NCBI RefSeq assembly: GCF_000425745.1
Contig: NZ_AUEA01000006.1
Coordinates: 310,001-374,000 of the forward strand
Length of the DNA: 64,000 nucleotides
Source of the DNA: Pseudomonas cremoricolorata DSM 17059 = NBRC 16634
GTDB taxonomy: Bacteria > Pseudomonadota > Gammaproteobacteria > Pseudomonadales > Pseudomonadaceae
Direction: 5' to 3'
Shown piece after piece: positions 53,047 through 62,907 of the stretch (position 1 is the first letter of the stretch; each line of letters opens with the position of its first letter). The notes under the pieces were generated by a model, which was not told the DNA's origin, did no database searches, and saw nothing but the letters and a program-made list of their open reading frames with translations. Made by a program: the position numbers and the translations under genes.

Positions 53047-54153
53047 TCAGCCCAAAGCGAAACGGTTGCAAGCTTCAATGACCTGCTGTATTTGAGCGTC
53101 ACTGAGGGTTGGATCCATAGGTAGGCTCAAGACTTCATCGTGAATCTGCTTGGTCAATGGCAGGCTTAAGTGGTTGTAGGCCGGGTAAGCCGCTTGGAGG
53201 TGAGGAGGCGTCGGGTAATGCACCAACGTTTGCACACCTTGCTCTGCCAGGTGTGCCTGCAATTCATTTCTTCGAGTCGTACGTACCACGTAGAGATGCC
53301 AGACGTGTTGCCCCTGATCACCCGCAGTGGGCAGGCGTATATCGGCGTGGTCGATACCTTCGGAGTAATGCTTGGCAATCTCACAACGCCGCTGCACTTC
53401 AACATCGAGATATTTCAATTTGACATCTAATATCGCCGCCTGTATTTCATCCAGACGGCTGTTCACTCCCACGTACTGATTCATGTACTTCTTTTGTGAG
53501 CCATAGTTACGCAGGGCTCGAAGTGCCCGAGCCAGGTCACAATCATTGGTCGTGATAGCACCGCCGTCGCCTAGCGCCCCTAGGTTCTTGCCTGGATAGA
53601 AGCTGAAACCCGAAGCGTCTCCCCACACGCCGCTGCGCTTTCCTGCCAATGCCGCACCGTGTGCTTGTGCCGCATCTTCAAGTACCAGCAGATCATATCG
53701 CCGAGCGATCTCCACCAATGCCGGCATATCGGCCAGACGGCCATACAAATGCACGGGCAAGAGCGCGCGAGTCTTGATGCTAATTGCAGACTCAACCCGT
53801 GCGGGATCAAGATTGAACGAAGACTCATCCGGCTCGACCAGAACGGGAACCAGACCATTCTCGGTGATCGCCATTATGCTTGCGATGTACGTATTGGCTG
53901 GGACGATGACTTCATCCCCGTCGTTAAGACGCCCCAGCAACTTCCAGGCGCGAAGCGTCAGGGTCAGCGCATCCAGACCGTTGGCAACGCCAATACAGTG
54001 TTTGACACCACAGTATTGCGCAAAATTTTCCTCGAAACGCTGTAAGCGCTCGCCCAGGATGTACCAGCCGGAATCGATCACTTCAGTACACGCGGCGATG
54101 AGTGCTTCGCGGTATTGGTGGTTGACGGCCTTTAGATCGAGAAATTTAACCAT
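53047..54153 (-). CDS. fdtB: dTDP-3-keto-6-deoxyhexose 3-aminotransferase (FdtB/QdtB-like)
   Basis: A 368-residue DegT/DnrJ/EryC1 PLP aminotransferase. Signs are [13 protein letters not shown] (about 58-70), [23 protein letters not shown] (PLP Asp, about 158-167), the Schiff-base Lys189 in [15 protein letters not shown] and YHLY-like HVWHLYVVR. Next to the FdtA- and FdtC-like genes it should install the 3-amino group to give dTDP-Fuc3N or dTDP-Qui3N. The start overlaps the acetyltransferase stop by 8 bp (54146-54153). Confidence 0.9.
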   Translation of the reverse strand: MVKFLDLKAVNHQYREALIAACTEVIDSGWYILGERLQRFEENFAQYCGVKHCIGVANGLDALTLTLRAWKLLGRLNDGDEVIVPANTYIASIMAITENGLVPVLVEPDESSFNLDPARVESAISIKTRALLPVHLYGRLADMPALVEIARRYDLLVLEDAAQAHGAALAGKRSGVWGDASGFSFYPGKNLGALGDGGAITTNDCDLARALRALRNYGSQKKYMNQYVGVNSRLDEIQAAILDVKLKYLDVEVQRRCEIAKHYSEGIDHADIRLPTAGDQGQHVWHLYVVRTTRRNELQAHLAEQGVQTLVHYPTPPHLQAAYPAYNHLSLPLTKQIHDEVLSLPMDPTLSDAQIQQVIEACNRFALG

Positions 54154-54616
54154 TGCTGTTTACCATCCTGAGAACTTTCGCCGGATTTCCGACTACCACA
54201 GCATGTGCAGGCACATCTTTCACGACGACAGCCCCAGCTCCAACCATTGCACCTTCACCTATTGTGATGCCTGGCAAGAGCGTGGCATTTGCACCGATAC
54301 TGCACCCTCGGCCTAGTCGTGTGCGGATAAAGTGATCGGGGTACACCTTCGAGCGCGGCATGGGGTCATTGGTAAAAGTGGCATTAGGGCCAATAAAAAC
54401 GTCGTCCTCAACGTCTACACCCGACCATAAGAAAACACCGCTCTTGATTGTCACGTTGTTTCCTATATTGACATCTCCCTCAATCAACGTATGCGCACAG
54501 AGATTGCAATTCTTACCAATCACAGCTCCTGGTAATATGACCACGAACTGCCAGACGCGAGTGCCTTCCCCGATGCTGTCCGACTGAACGTCAGAAAGAG
54601 GATGAATATCAACCAT
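54146..54616 (-). CDS. fdtC: dTDP-3-amino-3,6-dideoxyhexose N-acetyltransferase (FdtC/QdtC-like)
   Basis: A 156-residue left-handed beta-helix acyltransferase with many hexapeptide repeats ([50 protein letters not shown]). It shows the [17 protein letters not shown] segment (about 91-107) that marks sugar-nucleotide N-acyltransferases of the WxcM/FdtC/QdtC group. It should acetylate the 3-amino group made by the adjacent aminotransferase. It overlaps both neighbours by 8 bp. Confidence 0.88.
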   Translation of the reverse strand: MVDIHPLSDVQSDSIGEGTRVWQFVVILPGAVIGKNCNLCAHTLIEGDVNIGNNVTIKSGVFLWSGVDVEDDVFIGPNATFTNDPMPRSKVYPDHFIRTRLGRGCSIGANATLLPGITIGEGAMVGAGAVVVKDVPAHAVVVGNPAKVLRMVNSNG

Positions 54617-55589
54617 GCTTCACGGCTTCCCTGAATGCTGAGTAGTCACGAATGTAGTCAGACTCTTCATACGGTGCGCTCGCCAATACCAGCAGGACAC
54701 AGTCGTCACTGAAGTCGTGCATCTCGTGCCATACACCCGGAGGAATCAAAACACCTCGATCCGGTGTATCCAGCCAGTAGTCGACCCGGCTGACACCGTC
54801 ATCCATCAGCATCCGGCAACGCCCTGCCACGCAAACGGCGAGTTGCTGGAGCTCTCGATGCGCATGAAAACCGCGCGAGATTCCTGGCTTGGTATGCGTC
54901 AGGTAGTAGACACGAGCGATGGGAAATGGAACGTCGCCGCCCCGTTCCAATGCGACGAGTGCGCCTCGCTGATCACCTTTGATCTGAAACTGAAGGCCCA
55001 GTCCCTGCGCACTATGAACGGGTGCCGCAACCCCATTGATTGCTGCGTCAAACGTAGGGGCTTGCGCATCTTTTTCACTGACTATCAGCGCGTCGGTTAA
55101 CGGCCAGTCAATCGCCAGCGTCGGATCATCCCAACGAATGCTCCCCTCTGCATCCCGGGTATATATATCCGTTGTCTTGTAAAGAAAGTGCGTGTCATCT
55201 TCAAGCGCAATGAATCCGTGAGCAAAACCCTCAGGAATCCACAACATGCGGTTGTTGTGTTCGCTCAACTCAACACCCACCCAACGCCCAAATGTTTCAG
55301 AATTGGGTCTAATATCTACCGCCACGTCAAATGCGGCCCCCTTTGTAACGCGCACCAATTTACCTTGAGCATGTGGCGCGCGTTGATAATGCAAGCCACG
55401 CAGGACCCCTCGTCGCGAGCACGAGTGATTATCCTGTACAAAGGCACGTGGCACGGGCAAACCCAACTCTCGCAGTCCTTGGTGGAAACGCGGCTCGTTG
55501 AACGTTTCCATAAACCAACCTCGATCATCGCCATACAGCGACGGCTCGATAATCACGACCTCAGGGATCGTGGAACGGACAAACTTCAT
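54609..55589 (-). CDS. Fusion of dTDP-4-dehydrorhamnose 3,5-epimerase (RmlC) and dTDP-sugar 3,4-ketoisomerase (FdtA/QdtA)
   Basis: A 326-residue double-cupin protein from ATG 55589 (overlaps the small upstream ORF as ATGA). Residues 1 to about 180 are Rml[17 protein letters not shown] (about 20-35), [20 protein letters not shown] (about 50-69, catalytic His), [17 protein letters not shown] and [13 protein letters not shown]. Residues about 195-326 are FdtA-like: [31 protein letters not shown] and [15 protein letters not shown]. Both halves use dTDP-4-keto-6-deoxyglucose made by RmlB: one goes to rhamnose, the other to the 3-keto sugar for FdtB/FdtC. No separate rmlC exists in the window. Confidence 0.88.
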   Translation of the reverse strand: MKFVRSTIPEVVIIEPSLYGDDRGWFMETFNEPRFHQGLRELGLPVPRAFVQDNHSCSRRGVLRGLHYQRAPHAQGKLVRVTKGAAFDVAVDIRPNSETFGRWVGVELSEHNNRMLWIPEGFAHGFIALEDDTHFLYKTTDIYTRDAEGSIRWDDPTLAIDWPLTDALIVSEKDAQAPTFDAAINGVAAPVHSAQGLGLQFQIKGDQRGALVALERGGDVPFPIARVYYLTHTKPGISRGFHAHRELQQLAVCVAGRCRMLMDDGVSRVDYWLDTPDRGVLIPPGVWHEMHDFSDDCVLLVLASAPYEESDYIRDYSAFREAVKHG

Positions 55590-55765
55590 GACCAACCCTT
55601 ACGCTGTGAGTTAAACGTCGCTAAATCTTCCAAGTATTCATCCCAGTCGTTGGAGACGGGAAGCCAATAGCCCGATCCGCGCCCCACATGCCTGCCGCCC
55701 TCAACCTCTTCTTCGTTGCAGCTCGCACACGACAGGCGGCCGTCTTGAAATGAGGACCTGCTCAT
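55586..55765 (-). CDS. Small CxxC protein between wzz and the RmlC-FdtA fusion (59 aa)
   Basis: ATG 55765 follows the wzz stop codon directly, and the TGA (55588-55586) overlaps the ATG of the fusion gene, so it fits a gene-sized slot in a tightly packed operon. The product begins MSRSSFQDGRLSCASC, with one CxxC pair and acidic EEEVEGG, then GRGSGYWLPVSNDWDEYLEDL and a basic tail. No domain is recognised. The GYW..SNDWDEYL stretch looks protein-like rather than random. Confidence 0.6.
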   Translation of the reverse strand: MSRSSFQDGRLSCASCNEEEVEGGRHVGRGSGYWLPVSNDWDEYLEDLATFNSQRKGWS

Positions 55766-56824
55766 TCAAAGTCCTCTGGCATGGGACAGCTTGTAGTGAC
55801 TGAACAAATATCGAATCAATGTCACCAAACTGCCAATAAACAAGCCAGCGATAAGCGCTAGTATCACAATGGTCAAGCGCTTGGGCTTGATGGGCACCTC
55901 AGGTTGCTCAACTGCTCCATCGACCTGAAACACGACGATATCAGGCTGCCGAGCGGCGATCTCCTCATACAATCTTTGCCTAGCCTGCAAACCGCGGAGC
56001 TCATTGATGAATGGATCGTCATTCGCACGATTTTCAAGACCTGTGATTTCAGCACGCAGCGCCTTTGCGCCTCTCATATAGGTCAAATCATCCCCCATCC
56101 GAGGTGTTACTGCAGATCGCCCGTCGTTGATAAGCATCGGCTTTTCAAGACCTAACAACGTTGCGATCCGTAACGCCTCGCGGAGTTGAACAATTTTGTC
56201 TTCGCGACTTTTGCTGCCTTTTAGACGGGCCACTTCGATCTGCTGGCCGACGCCTTCAGCTCTAACCTCTACCTCCCGCCTTACATTAGTAACGATTTCA
56301 TCCTTGGCGGCATCTCCGGCCAGGCTGGCATACGCCATTAGCCAATCGGCAAGCCGGTGAGGATCAGAGCCGCGCAATGAAAGCTGGAGATGATCGCCGA
56401 GCGTATCGCTGATGGGTGTTACATCCAGCGACCTTATAAAATCCTGGTACAAATCATTGCGCCAGCCTGCTGCGGCATCCACGCCTATGGAGCGCAAGTA
56501 GACAGTCTGAAAAAACGTGCGGTTTACGCTTTCACTCCTGACGTGTTGCAAATACACAGAAAAAACTTGCTTCACGCCGATGACGTCCAAATTGGATAAT
56601 TTGTCTCGACCATAGTTGAGCTCAGCAATATCACTGGCTACGGGAGGCAGTATTCGAAGTTTGACTTCATATATCGGCTTGGCCAAGTAAGCGTATGCGC
56701 AAGCACAGAGTGTAATTACCAAAGCAATGACAAGCACTGTCCATCGTTGCCGCCAGACTTGAAGCATGACCTCAACAAGATCCACATCCTCAGCTCTACT
56801 CGCACGCCCACTGTCATTGCGCAT
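55766..56824 (-). CDS. wzz: O-antigen chain-length determinant Wzz
   Basis: A 352-residue inner-membrane co-polymerase with an N-terminal cytoplasmic segment (VDLVEVMLQVWRQRW), TM1 (about 30-48, TVLVIALVITLCACAYAYLA), a long periplasmic coiled domain and TM2 near the C-terminus (LTIVILALIAGLFIGSLVTLI) with the Pro-rich lead-in PEVPIKPKR. It sets the number of repeat units added by Wzy. ATG 56824 has GAGGG 6 bp upstream; ATG 56854 gives ten more residues. It heads the O-antigen operon next to ihfB, as in P. aeruginosa. Confidence 0.9.
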   Translation of the reverse strand: MRNDSGRASRAEDVDLVEVMLQVWRQRWTVLVIALVITLCACAYAYLAKPIYEVKLRILPPVASDIAELNYGRDKLSNLDVIGVKQVFSVYLQHVRSESVNRTFFQTVYLRSIGVDAAAGWRNDLYQDFIRSLDVTPISDTLGDHLQLSLRGSDPHRLADWLMAYASLAGDAAKDEIVTNVRREVEVRAEGVGQQIEVARLKGSKSREDKIVQLREALRIATLLGLEKPMLINDGRSAVTPRMGDDLTYMRGAKALRAEITGLENRANDDPFINELRGLQARQRLYEEIAARQPDIVVFQVDGAVEQPEVPIKPKRLTIVILALIAGLFIGSLVTLIRYLFSHYKLSHARGL

Positions 56825-57303
56825 TCGGCCCTCAGCCCCACGTTTTTCCAACATCTGCAATTTGTCCAGTGAAGATCAATTAGATCAGACCACTGGTAGC
56901 TATACCGGGATACTTGTGAGGACGCCCATTTAAACCCCTTGAGCAGCCCAACATTTATCGTAGACATGAGCGTAGTCTAGGCGTGGCAAAAGTGCTGGAT
57001 AAATTTGTTAAGTGCCTCGATCAATTTCTCAGCCAAATTCTAGGCGCCAGAAAGCACATCACCGCTGGCTCACCGCCAGCATGAAGTGCTTTCTTCAGCG
57101 CCTATTGAAGCAATAAGAATGGATATGGACAGATTTGCAAACTGTACGGTCAAGCAGAGCATGTGAGGGCTGTCTTCGAGTCAAGAGTGAGACATTACCT
57201 CATAAGCCAACGCAGAATTCTATGTAGCACTTTCCTCTTGCTTCGTAGGAAATTTCCACTACAGCGCAGACTGAGGCTAAATCACCCCTCACGCCCAGCA
57301 GAC
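56825..57303 (-). promoter_or_regulatory. Leader/promoter region of the O-antigen operon
   Basis: A 479-bp A/T-rich region without a supported gene. A possible minus-strand promoter is TTTATC (57004-56999) and TAGACT (56980-56975), 18 bp apart and about 150 bp before wzz. A two-tier hairpin lies further upstream at 57050-57093. I found no JUMPstart/ops element (GGCGGTAGC) on either strand by eye. Confidence 0.4.
57050..57093. repeat. Two-tier inverted repeat upstream of wzz
   Basis: Perfect outer arms GAAAGCAC / GTGCTTTC (57050-57057, 57086-57093) enclose perfect inner arms GCTGGC / GCCAGC (57064-57069, 57075-57080). It lies in the untranslated stretch between the lapA-like gene and wzz. Confidence 0.7.
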
Positions 57304-57546
57304 TCAGTGAGACAAGGCTCGCAACCGTCGCTTACTACGCATGAAGCCCCAAGCCCCCAACAGCGGACCCACGGCCAAGCCTAGCAGCAATGCCGCCAGC
57401 AGTGGAACTGCAACAGGCATGGCGGGCGCCGACCAGCCGAACAGCACCAGCGATACCGCCTGCTGATTTTCCAGCACGAAAAACAACACCACCGCCGCTA
57501 GCAGCAGCACGAACAGCGCCACGATGAGGCGCTTGAGATTACGCAT
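57304..57546 (-). CDS. LapA-domain (DUF1049) membrane protein (80 aa)
   Basis: Two transmembrane helices (about 5-25 and 42-66) separated by the ENQQAVSLVLFGW loop, which is typical of the LapA/YciS family; it has a short basic tail MRSKRRLRALSH. In E. coli LapA works with LapB in lipopolysaccharide quality control; no lapB follows here. It lies 20 bp after ihfB on the same strand, so the two are probably co-transcribed. Confidence 0.88.
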   Translation of the reverse strand: MRNLKRLIVALFVLLLAAVVLFFVLENQQAVSLVLFGWSAPAMPVAVPLLAALLLGLAVGPLLGAWGFMRSKRRLRALSH

Positions 57547-57566
57547 TGATCTGCTCCTTGTAAGCG

Positions 57567-57869
57567 TCAGCCATGGGTGAGTTCGTCCTCTTCTTCATTG
57601 ACTCGGTCACGCAGCTCCTTGCCAGGTTTGAAGTGCGGCACGTACTTGCCTTCGAGGCTCACCGACTGGCCGGTTTTGGGGTTTCGCCCTACTCGCGCTG
57701 AGCGGTAGTGCAGAGAAAAGCTGCCAAATCCACGGATTTCGATGCGATCACCGGTGGCAAGGCACTGCGACATCTGCTCAAGCATGGTCTTGATTGCCAA
57801 TTCCACATCCTTGGGCGAGAGCAGCCCCTGATGGGTGACAATGCGTTCGATCAGCTCCGACTTCGTCAT
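57567..57869 (-). CDS. ihfB: Integration host factor subunit beta
   Basis: A 100-residue HU/IHF-family protein that bends DNA as a heterodimer with IhfA. It has N-terminal [10 protein letters not shown], the [11 protein letters not shown] helix, the [21 protein letters not shown] arm (about 48-68) with the intercalating Pro in RNPKTG, and the acidic C-terminal tail [15 protein letters not shown] precedes the ATG. It is separated from rpsA by the rpsA terminator, so it needs its own promoter; TTCAAA..TACAAC near 57910-57940 is a weak candidate. Confidence 0.97.
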   Translation of the reverse strand: MTKSELIERIVTHQGLLSPKDVELAIKTMLEQMSQCLATGDRIEIRGFGSFSLHYRSARVGRNPKTGQSVSLEGKYVPHFKPGKELRDRVNEEEDELTHG

Positions 57870-58080
57870 GTTTTTCCCTTCGTTATCAAGCAGCTAGATC
57901 ATTGCTCTGTCAGGTTGTAGCACGCTCGGCGGGATTTGAACAGACCGGTTCTTGACTTGTTTAAAAAATTCAAGATCAACACTTTGATCGGGGCGCCACA
58001 TTCCGCGCACAGACGCCTGTGCCTGCGCGATGCACAAAGTTAGGCATCGGCCTCGGGGAAAGGGTCAAATTTCAGGCAAA

Positions 58081-58109
58081 AAAAAGAGCGACCGAAGTCG
58101 CTCTTTTTT
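58081..58109 (-). terminator. Intrinsic terminator of rpsA
   Basis: On the minus strand, GAGCGAC-TTCG-GTCGCTC (a stable UUCG tetraloop) is followed by an unbroken T-run, 15 bp beyond the rpsA stop codon. Confidence 0.92.
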
Positions 58110-58123
58110 CACCGAAGCAGAAC

Positions 58124-59800
58124 TTAGTTCTGCTTAGCCATTGCTTCGCGCAGCAGCGCAGCCATGGTGGTGTCTGCAGCCGCTTCCGGAGCTTGTTTCA
58201 GGCTCTGGATGGCTTCACGCTCTTCAGCGTCGTCTTTCGATTTGATCGACAGGCTGATAACGCGGGACTTGCGGTCGACGCTGATGATCTTGGCTTCGAT
58301 CTCTTCGCCTTCTTTCAGGACATTGCGCGCGTCTTCAACGCGGTCACGGCTGATTTCGGAGGCTTTCAGGGAAGCTTCGATGTCGTCGCCCAGGGTGACG
58401 ATAGCGCCCTTGGCGTCAACTTCCTTGACGATACCTTTAACGATAGCGCCCTTGTCGTTGACAGCAACGAAGTTGGAGAACGGATCGTCTTCCATCTGCT
58501 TGATGCCCAGGGAGATGCGCTCGCGCTCTGGGTCAACCGACAGGATGACGGTTTCCAGCTCGTCGCCCTTCTTGAAGCGACGCACGGCTTCTTCGCCAGC
58601 TTCGTTCCAGGAGATGTCGGACAGGTGAACCAGACCGTCGATGCCGCCTTCCAGACCAATGAAGATACCGAAATCGGTGATCGACTTAATGGTGCCGGAG
58701 ATCTTGTCGCCCTTGTTGAAGTGGCCAGAGAAGTCTTCCCATGGGTTGGACTTGCACTGTTTGATGCCCAGGGAGATACGACGACGCTCTTCGTCGATGT
58801 CCAGAACCATGACTTCCACTTCGTCGCCAACCTGAACGACTTTCGACGGGTGGATGTTCTTGTTGGTCCAGTCCATTTCGGAAACGTGTACCAGACCTTC
58901 AACGCCTTCTTCCAGCTCAGCGAAGCAGCCGTAGTCGGTCAGGTTGGTAACGCGAGCGGTCACGCGAGTGCTTTCTGGGTAACGAGCCTTGATAGCGACC
59001 CATGGATCTTCGCCCAGCTGTTTCAGACCCAGGGAAACGCGGTTGCGCTCACGGTCGTACTTCAGGACTTTGACGTCGATCTCGTCACCAACGTTGACGA
59101 TCTCGGAAGGATGCTTGATGCGCTTCCAGGCCATGTCGGTGATGTGCAGCAGGCCGTCGACGCCGCCCAGGTCCACGAAGGCGCCGTAGTCGGTGAGGTT
59201 CTTGACGATACCTTTGACCTGTTGGCCTTCCTGCAGCGATTCCAGCAGCGCTTCGCGCTCTGCACTGTTCTCGGCTTCCAGGACACTGCGACGGGAAACG
59301 ACAACGTTGTTGCGCTTCTGGTCCAGCTTGATGACCTTGAATTCCAGCTCTTTGCCTTCGAGGTGGGTAGTGTCGCGCACTGGGCGGACATCAACCAGGG
59401 AGCCCGGCAGGAACGCACGGATGCCGTTAACGTCGACAGTGAAGCCGCCTTTAACCTTACCGTTGATAACGCCCTTGACCACTTCTTCGGCAGCGAAAGC
59501 AGCTTCCAGAACAATCCAGCACTCGGCGCGCTTGGCTTTTTCACGGGACAGCTTGGTTTCGCCAAAGCCGTCTTCGACCGCGTCCAGCGCAACGTGAACT
59601 TCGTCACCGACCTTGATGCTCAGCTCGCCAGCTTCGTTGAAGAACTGCTCGAGCGGGATGACGCCCTCGGACTTCAGACCAGCGTGTACGGTAACCCAGT
59701 CGCCGTCGATGTCGACAACGATACCGGTGATGATTGCGCCCGGCTGAAGATTGAGGGTTTTCAGGCTTTCTTCAAAGAGTTCTGCAAAGCTTTCGCTCAT
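58124..59800 (-). CDS. rpsA: 30S ribosomal protein S1
   Basis: A 558-residue RNA-binding ribosomal protein made of six S1 repeats (for example [74 protein letters not shown]). The first two bind the ribosome; the others bind mRNA. ATG 59800 ([13 protein letters not shown]) has AGGA 7 bp upstream and is the family start. It follows cmk, but a terminator-like hairpin lies between them. The strong codon bias fits high expression. Confidence 0.98.
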   Translation of the reverse strand: MSESFAELFEESLKTLNLQPGAIITGIVVDIDGDWVTVHAGLKSEGVIPLEQFFNEAGELSIKVGDEVHVALDAVEDGFGETKLSREKAKRAECWIVLEAAFAAEEVVKGVINGKVKGGFTVDVNGIRAFLPGSLVDVRPVRDTTHLEGKELEFKVIKLDQKRNNVVVSRRSVLEAENSAEREALLESLQEGQQVKGIVKNLTDYGAFVDLGGVDGLLHITDMAWKRIKHPSEIVNVGDEIDVKVLKYDRERNRVSLGLKQLGEDPWVAIKARYPESTRVTARVTNLTDYGCFAELEEGVEGLVHVSEMDWTNKNIHPSKVVQVGDEVEVMVLDIDEERRRISLGIKQCKSNPWEDFSGHFNKGDKISGTIKSITDFGIFIGLEGGIDGLVHLSDISWNEAGEEAVRRFKKGDELETVILSVDPERERISLGIKQMEDDPFSNFVAVNDKGAIVKGIVKEVDAKGAIVTLGDDIEASLKASEISRDRVEDARNVLKEGEEIEAKIISVDRKSRVISLSIKSKDDAEEREAIQSLKQAPEAAADTTMAALLREAMAKQN

Positions 59801-59880
59801 TTTCATTCCTGTAGATTCGGGCGAAACAGACGCCCATCGCCACATTCCAGACAATGTGGGTTTCGTTTAAATAAAGAAAA

Positions 59881-59913
59881 GCAGGCAGGACGTTGACTGG
59901 TGCCCCTGCCGGC
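59881..59913 (-). terminator. Terminator or attenuator between cmk and rpsA
   Basis: Minus-strand arms GCCGGCAGG / CCTGCCTGC (one mismatch) are followed by TTTTCTTT, 11 bp after the cmk stop. It could uncouple rpsA from the aro-cmk operon. Confidence 0.6.
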
Positions 59914-59923
59914 TTTCCTGGTA

Positions 59924-60610
59924 TCAGGCGATGTCGCGCAGGGCGATCTCGCTTCTGATTCGTTGCAACACCTGCTCGATGGACAACTCGGTAGAATCCA
60001 GCTGAATGGCATCGGCCGCCGGCTTGAGCGGGGCCACTGCGCGCTGGGTGTCACGTTCATCACGTGCACGTATCTCATCTAGCAGACTCGACAGACTAAC
60101 ATCTTCATTCTTGCCCTTCAACTGCAGGTAGCGGCGGCGAGCTCGCTCCTCGGCGCTGGCGGTCAGGAAGACTTTCAATGGTGCGTCGGGAAATACCACC
60201 GTGCCCATGTCGCGCCCATCGGCGATCAACCCGGGTACTTCACGGAAGGCACGCTGACGCTGCAGCAGCGCCTCGCGCACCGCAGGCAGCGAGGCGACCG
60301 CAGAAGCCCCAGCCGCCACGGTTTCGGTACGAATCACGCTGCTGACATCCTCACCTTCGAGAATGATCTGCTGCAAACGCCCAGGTGCCGCGGCGATGAA
60401 CTGCACGTCAAGGTGTGCCGCGAGCCGGGTGAGCAGCTCTTCGTTGGTCAGGTCGACGCCATGATTGGACGCGGCGAAGGCCAGCAAGCGGTACAGCGCG
60501 CCGGAATCCAGCAGCTTCCAACCCAGCTCGCGAGCCAGCAGGCCCGCCACTGTGCCCTTGCCCGAGCCGCTTGGGCCATCGATGGTGATGACAGGTGCCG
60601 ATACGATCAC
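59924..60610 (-). CDS. cmk: Cytidylate kinase
   Basis: A 228-residue CMP/dCMP kinase. GTG 60610 overlaps the upstream stop (GTGA), with AGAGGG before it; this gives the normal family start ([18 protein letters not shown]-loop about 8-19). Other features are LDSGALYRL (about 33-41), [15 protein letters not shown] (about 128-142) and the lid [11 protein letters not shown]. Translational coupling to the tyrA-aroA fusion is likely. Confidence 0.96.
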   Translation of the reverse strand: MIVSAPVITIDGPSGSGKGTVAGLLARELGWKLLDSGALYRLLAFAASNHGVDLTNEELLTRLAAHLDVQFIAAAPGRLQQIILEGEDVSSVIRTETVAAGASAVASLPAVREALLQRQRAFREVPGLIADGRDMGTVVFPDAPLKVFLTASAEERARRRYLQLKGKNEDVSLSSLLDEIRARDERDTQRAVAPLKPAADAIQLDSTELSIEQVLQRIRSEIALRDIA

Positions 60611-62847
60611 GGGTTGCCCTCTTCTGCTACACGAATACCGACTTCGGCGCACAGGGCCAGGAAGTTGGGGAAGGAGGTGGCGACGTTGGCGCAGTCATGG
60701 ATGCGAATAGGCGCACTGGCGCGCAGTGACGCCACGCTGAAGGCCATGGCGATACGGTGATCGCCGTGGCCATGCACTTCGCCGCCACCGATCTGGCCGC
60801 CGTCGATGATGATGCCGTCCGGTGTCGGCTGGCAGTTGACACCCAGCGCGATCAGGCCGTCCGCCATCACCTGGATGCGATCGGACTCCTTGACCCGCAG
60901 CTCTTCGGCGCCACGCAGCACCGTGCGCCCTTGCGCACAGGCCGCGGCCACGAACAGCACCGGGAACTCGTCGATTGCCAGCGGCACGAGATGCTCGGGA
61001 ATGTCGATACCTTTGAGCTGAGCGCCGCGCACACGCAGATCAGCGACCGGCTCGCCACCCACTTCACGCTGGTTCTCCAGGGTGATGTCACCGCCCATCA
61101 GACGCAGAATATCGATGACGCCCGTGCGGGTCGGGTTGATCCCGACATGCTCCAGCACCAGGTCAGAACCCTCGGCGATGGAAGCCGCGACGAGGAAGAA
61201 CGCCGCCGAGGAAATATCGGCAGGCACTTCGATACGCGTGGCGCGCAAGGTACCGCCAGCCTGCAACGAAGCCACCGGGCCATCGCTGTGCACGGCGTAA
61301 CCGAAGCCGCGCAGCATGCGCTCGGTATGGTCACGGGTAGGCGCAGGCTCGGTGACCGTGGTCTGCCCCTGAGCATACAGGCCGGCGAGCAGCAGGCAGG
61401 ACTTCACCTGGGCGCTGGCCATCGGCAAGGTGTAGTTCAGCGCCTTGAGGGTCTGGCCGCCGCGAATGGTCAGCGGCGGACGCCCTTCCGGCCCCGTCTC
61501 GACCACCGCGCCCATTTCCCGCAGCGGATTGGCGACACGGTTCATCGGACGCTTCGACAGCGAGGCATCACCGGTCATGGTCACATCGAACGGTTGTGCC
61601 GCCAGCAGGCCCGACAACAGGCGCATCGAGGTGCCGGAGTTGCCCAGGTAGATCGGCCCCGGTGGCTGCTTGAGACCATGCAGGCCGACACCGTGGATGG
61701 TCACGCGGCCGTGGTGCGGGCCTTCGATGACCACACCCATGTCGCGGAAGGCCTGGAGAGTCGCCAGTGCGTCCTCGCCCTCGAGGAAACCTTCGACCTC
61801 GGTGGTACCCTCGGCCAGCGAGCCGAGCATGATCGAGCGGTGGGAAATGGATTTGTCGCCCGGTACGCGAATACGTCCGGACAGGCGGCCACCCGGTTGG
61901 GCCAGGAAGATCAGGTCGTTGGCGTTCATAGCGTCCACATAGGCCCGGCGGGCCAGGATTTTACTGAAATGCTCGCGGGCTACCTTGGCGCGGGTGAATA
62001 CCCCCAGCAACTGGTGCCCGTCCCCAGCATCGACCGCATCGCGCAAGGCGTCGAGATCGCTGCGAAAAGTGTCCAGAGTGCGCAGGACAGCCTCGCGATT
62101 GGCGAGGAAGATGTCGTGCCACATGATCGGATCGCTACCGGCAATCCGTGTGAAGTCACGAAAACCGCCCGCCGCATAGCGGAAGATTTCCAGATTCTCG
62201 TTGCGCTTGGCCAGTGAATCGACCAGGCCAAACGCCAACAGGTGGGGCAAGTGACTGGTGGCCGCCAGCACCTCGTCGTGGCGCTCGACCGGCATGTGCT
62301 CCACATCCGCATCCAGAGCTCGCCACAGCTGATCGACCAGTTGCAGCGCATCGGCATCGGTTTCGGCCAACGGCGTGAGAATCACCTTGTGCCGACGAAA
62401 CAACGCGGCATTAGACGCCTCGACGCCACTTTGTTCGGAACCGGCGATCGGATGACCGGGCACGAAGCGCGACAGGCCGTTGGCGAACGCCTGGCGCGCG
62501 GCACGCACCACGTTGCCCTTGGCACTGCCCACGTCAGTGATGACGGCGCGACCGAGATCGAGTTCGGCCAGCAGCGCCAGCAGTTTTTCCATCGCCAGGA
62601 TCGGCACGGCCAGCTGGATCACATCGGCGCCCACGCAGGCCAGCGCAAGGTCTGACTCACAGCGGTCGACCACGCCCAGGGCCACTGCCTGACGCCGCGA
62701 CTCGGCGTCCAGATCGACCCCGACCACTTCCCGGCACAGGCCGCTTTCGCGCACGCCCTTGGCGAACGAGCCACCAATCAACCCCAGGCCCACGACCACC
62801 AGGCGCCCGACGATCGGGCCTGGCTCTTTTGCTACCGCTTCAACCAC
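60607..62847 (-). CDS. tyrA-aroA: Bifunctional prephenate dehydrogenase / 3-phosphoshikimate 1-carboxyvinyltransferase
   Basis: A 746-residue fusion. Residues about 10-290 are cyclohexadienyl/prephenate dehydrogenase ([40 protein letters not shown]). Residues about 315-746 are EPSP synthase: GDKSISHRS (about 335-343), [13 protein letters not shown], the [13 protein letters not shown] segment, [11 protein letters not shown] and GDHRIAMAF. It thus joins a tyrosine-branch step and a shikimate step in one protein, as is usual in Pseudomonas. GTG 62847 has AGGA 9 bp upstream; the TTG at 62874 is the alternative. Confidence 0.95.
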   Translation of the reverse strand: MVEAVAKEPGPIVGRLVVVGLGLIGGSFAKGVRESGLCREVVGVDLDAESRRQAVALGVVDRCESDLALACVGADVIQLAVPILAMEKLLALLAELDLGRAVITDVGSAKGNVVRAARQAFANGLSRFVPGHPIAGSEQSGVEASNAALFRRHKVILTPLAETDADALQLVDQLWRALDADVEHMPVERHDEVLAATSHLPHLLAFGLVDSLAKRNENLEIFRYAAGGFRDFTRIAGSDPIMWHDIFLANREAVLRTLDTFRSDLDALRDAVDAGDGHQLLGVFTRAKVAREHFSKILARRAYVDAMNANDLIFLAQPGGRLSGRIRVPGDKSISHRSIMLGSLAEGTTEVEGFLEGEDALATLQAFRDMGVVIEGPHHGRVTIHGVGLHGLKQPPGPIYLGNSGTSMRLLSGLLAAQPFDVTMTGDASLSKRPMNRVANPLREMGAVVETGPEGRPPLTIRGGQTLKALNYTLPMASAQVKSCLLLAGLYAQGQTTVTEPAPTRDHTERMLRGFGYAVHSDGPVASLQAGGTLRATRIEVPADISSAAFFLVAASIAEGSDLVLEHVGINPTRTGVIDILRLMGGDITLENQREVGGEPVADLRVRGAQLKGIDIPEHLVPLAIDEFPVLFVAAACAQGRTVLRGAEELRVKESDRIQVMADGLIALGVNCQPTPDGIIIDGGQIGGGEVHGHGDHRIAMAFSVASLRASAPIRIHDCANVATSFPNFLALCAEVGIRVAEEGNP

Positions 62848-62907
62848 GCGTGGAAATCCTGTTCTGTACGACAATCGTTGCCAGTCGAGTCACCGTCATC
62901 GGAAGAC

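Noticed and set aside
58019..59896. 625-codon plus-strand frame opposite rpsA
   Set aside because: It mirrors the repeated S1 domains of rpsA (repeats of VDxVxFQ type arise from the antisense of the repeats). There is no ribosome binding site and rpsA is certain.
62848..62907. Remnant of hisC2 between pheA and tyrA-aroA
   Set aside because: Some pseudomonads carry hisC2 here, but the 60-bp gap shows no readable HisC fragment; this looks like the simple arrangement of the P. putida type rather than a decayed gene.
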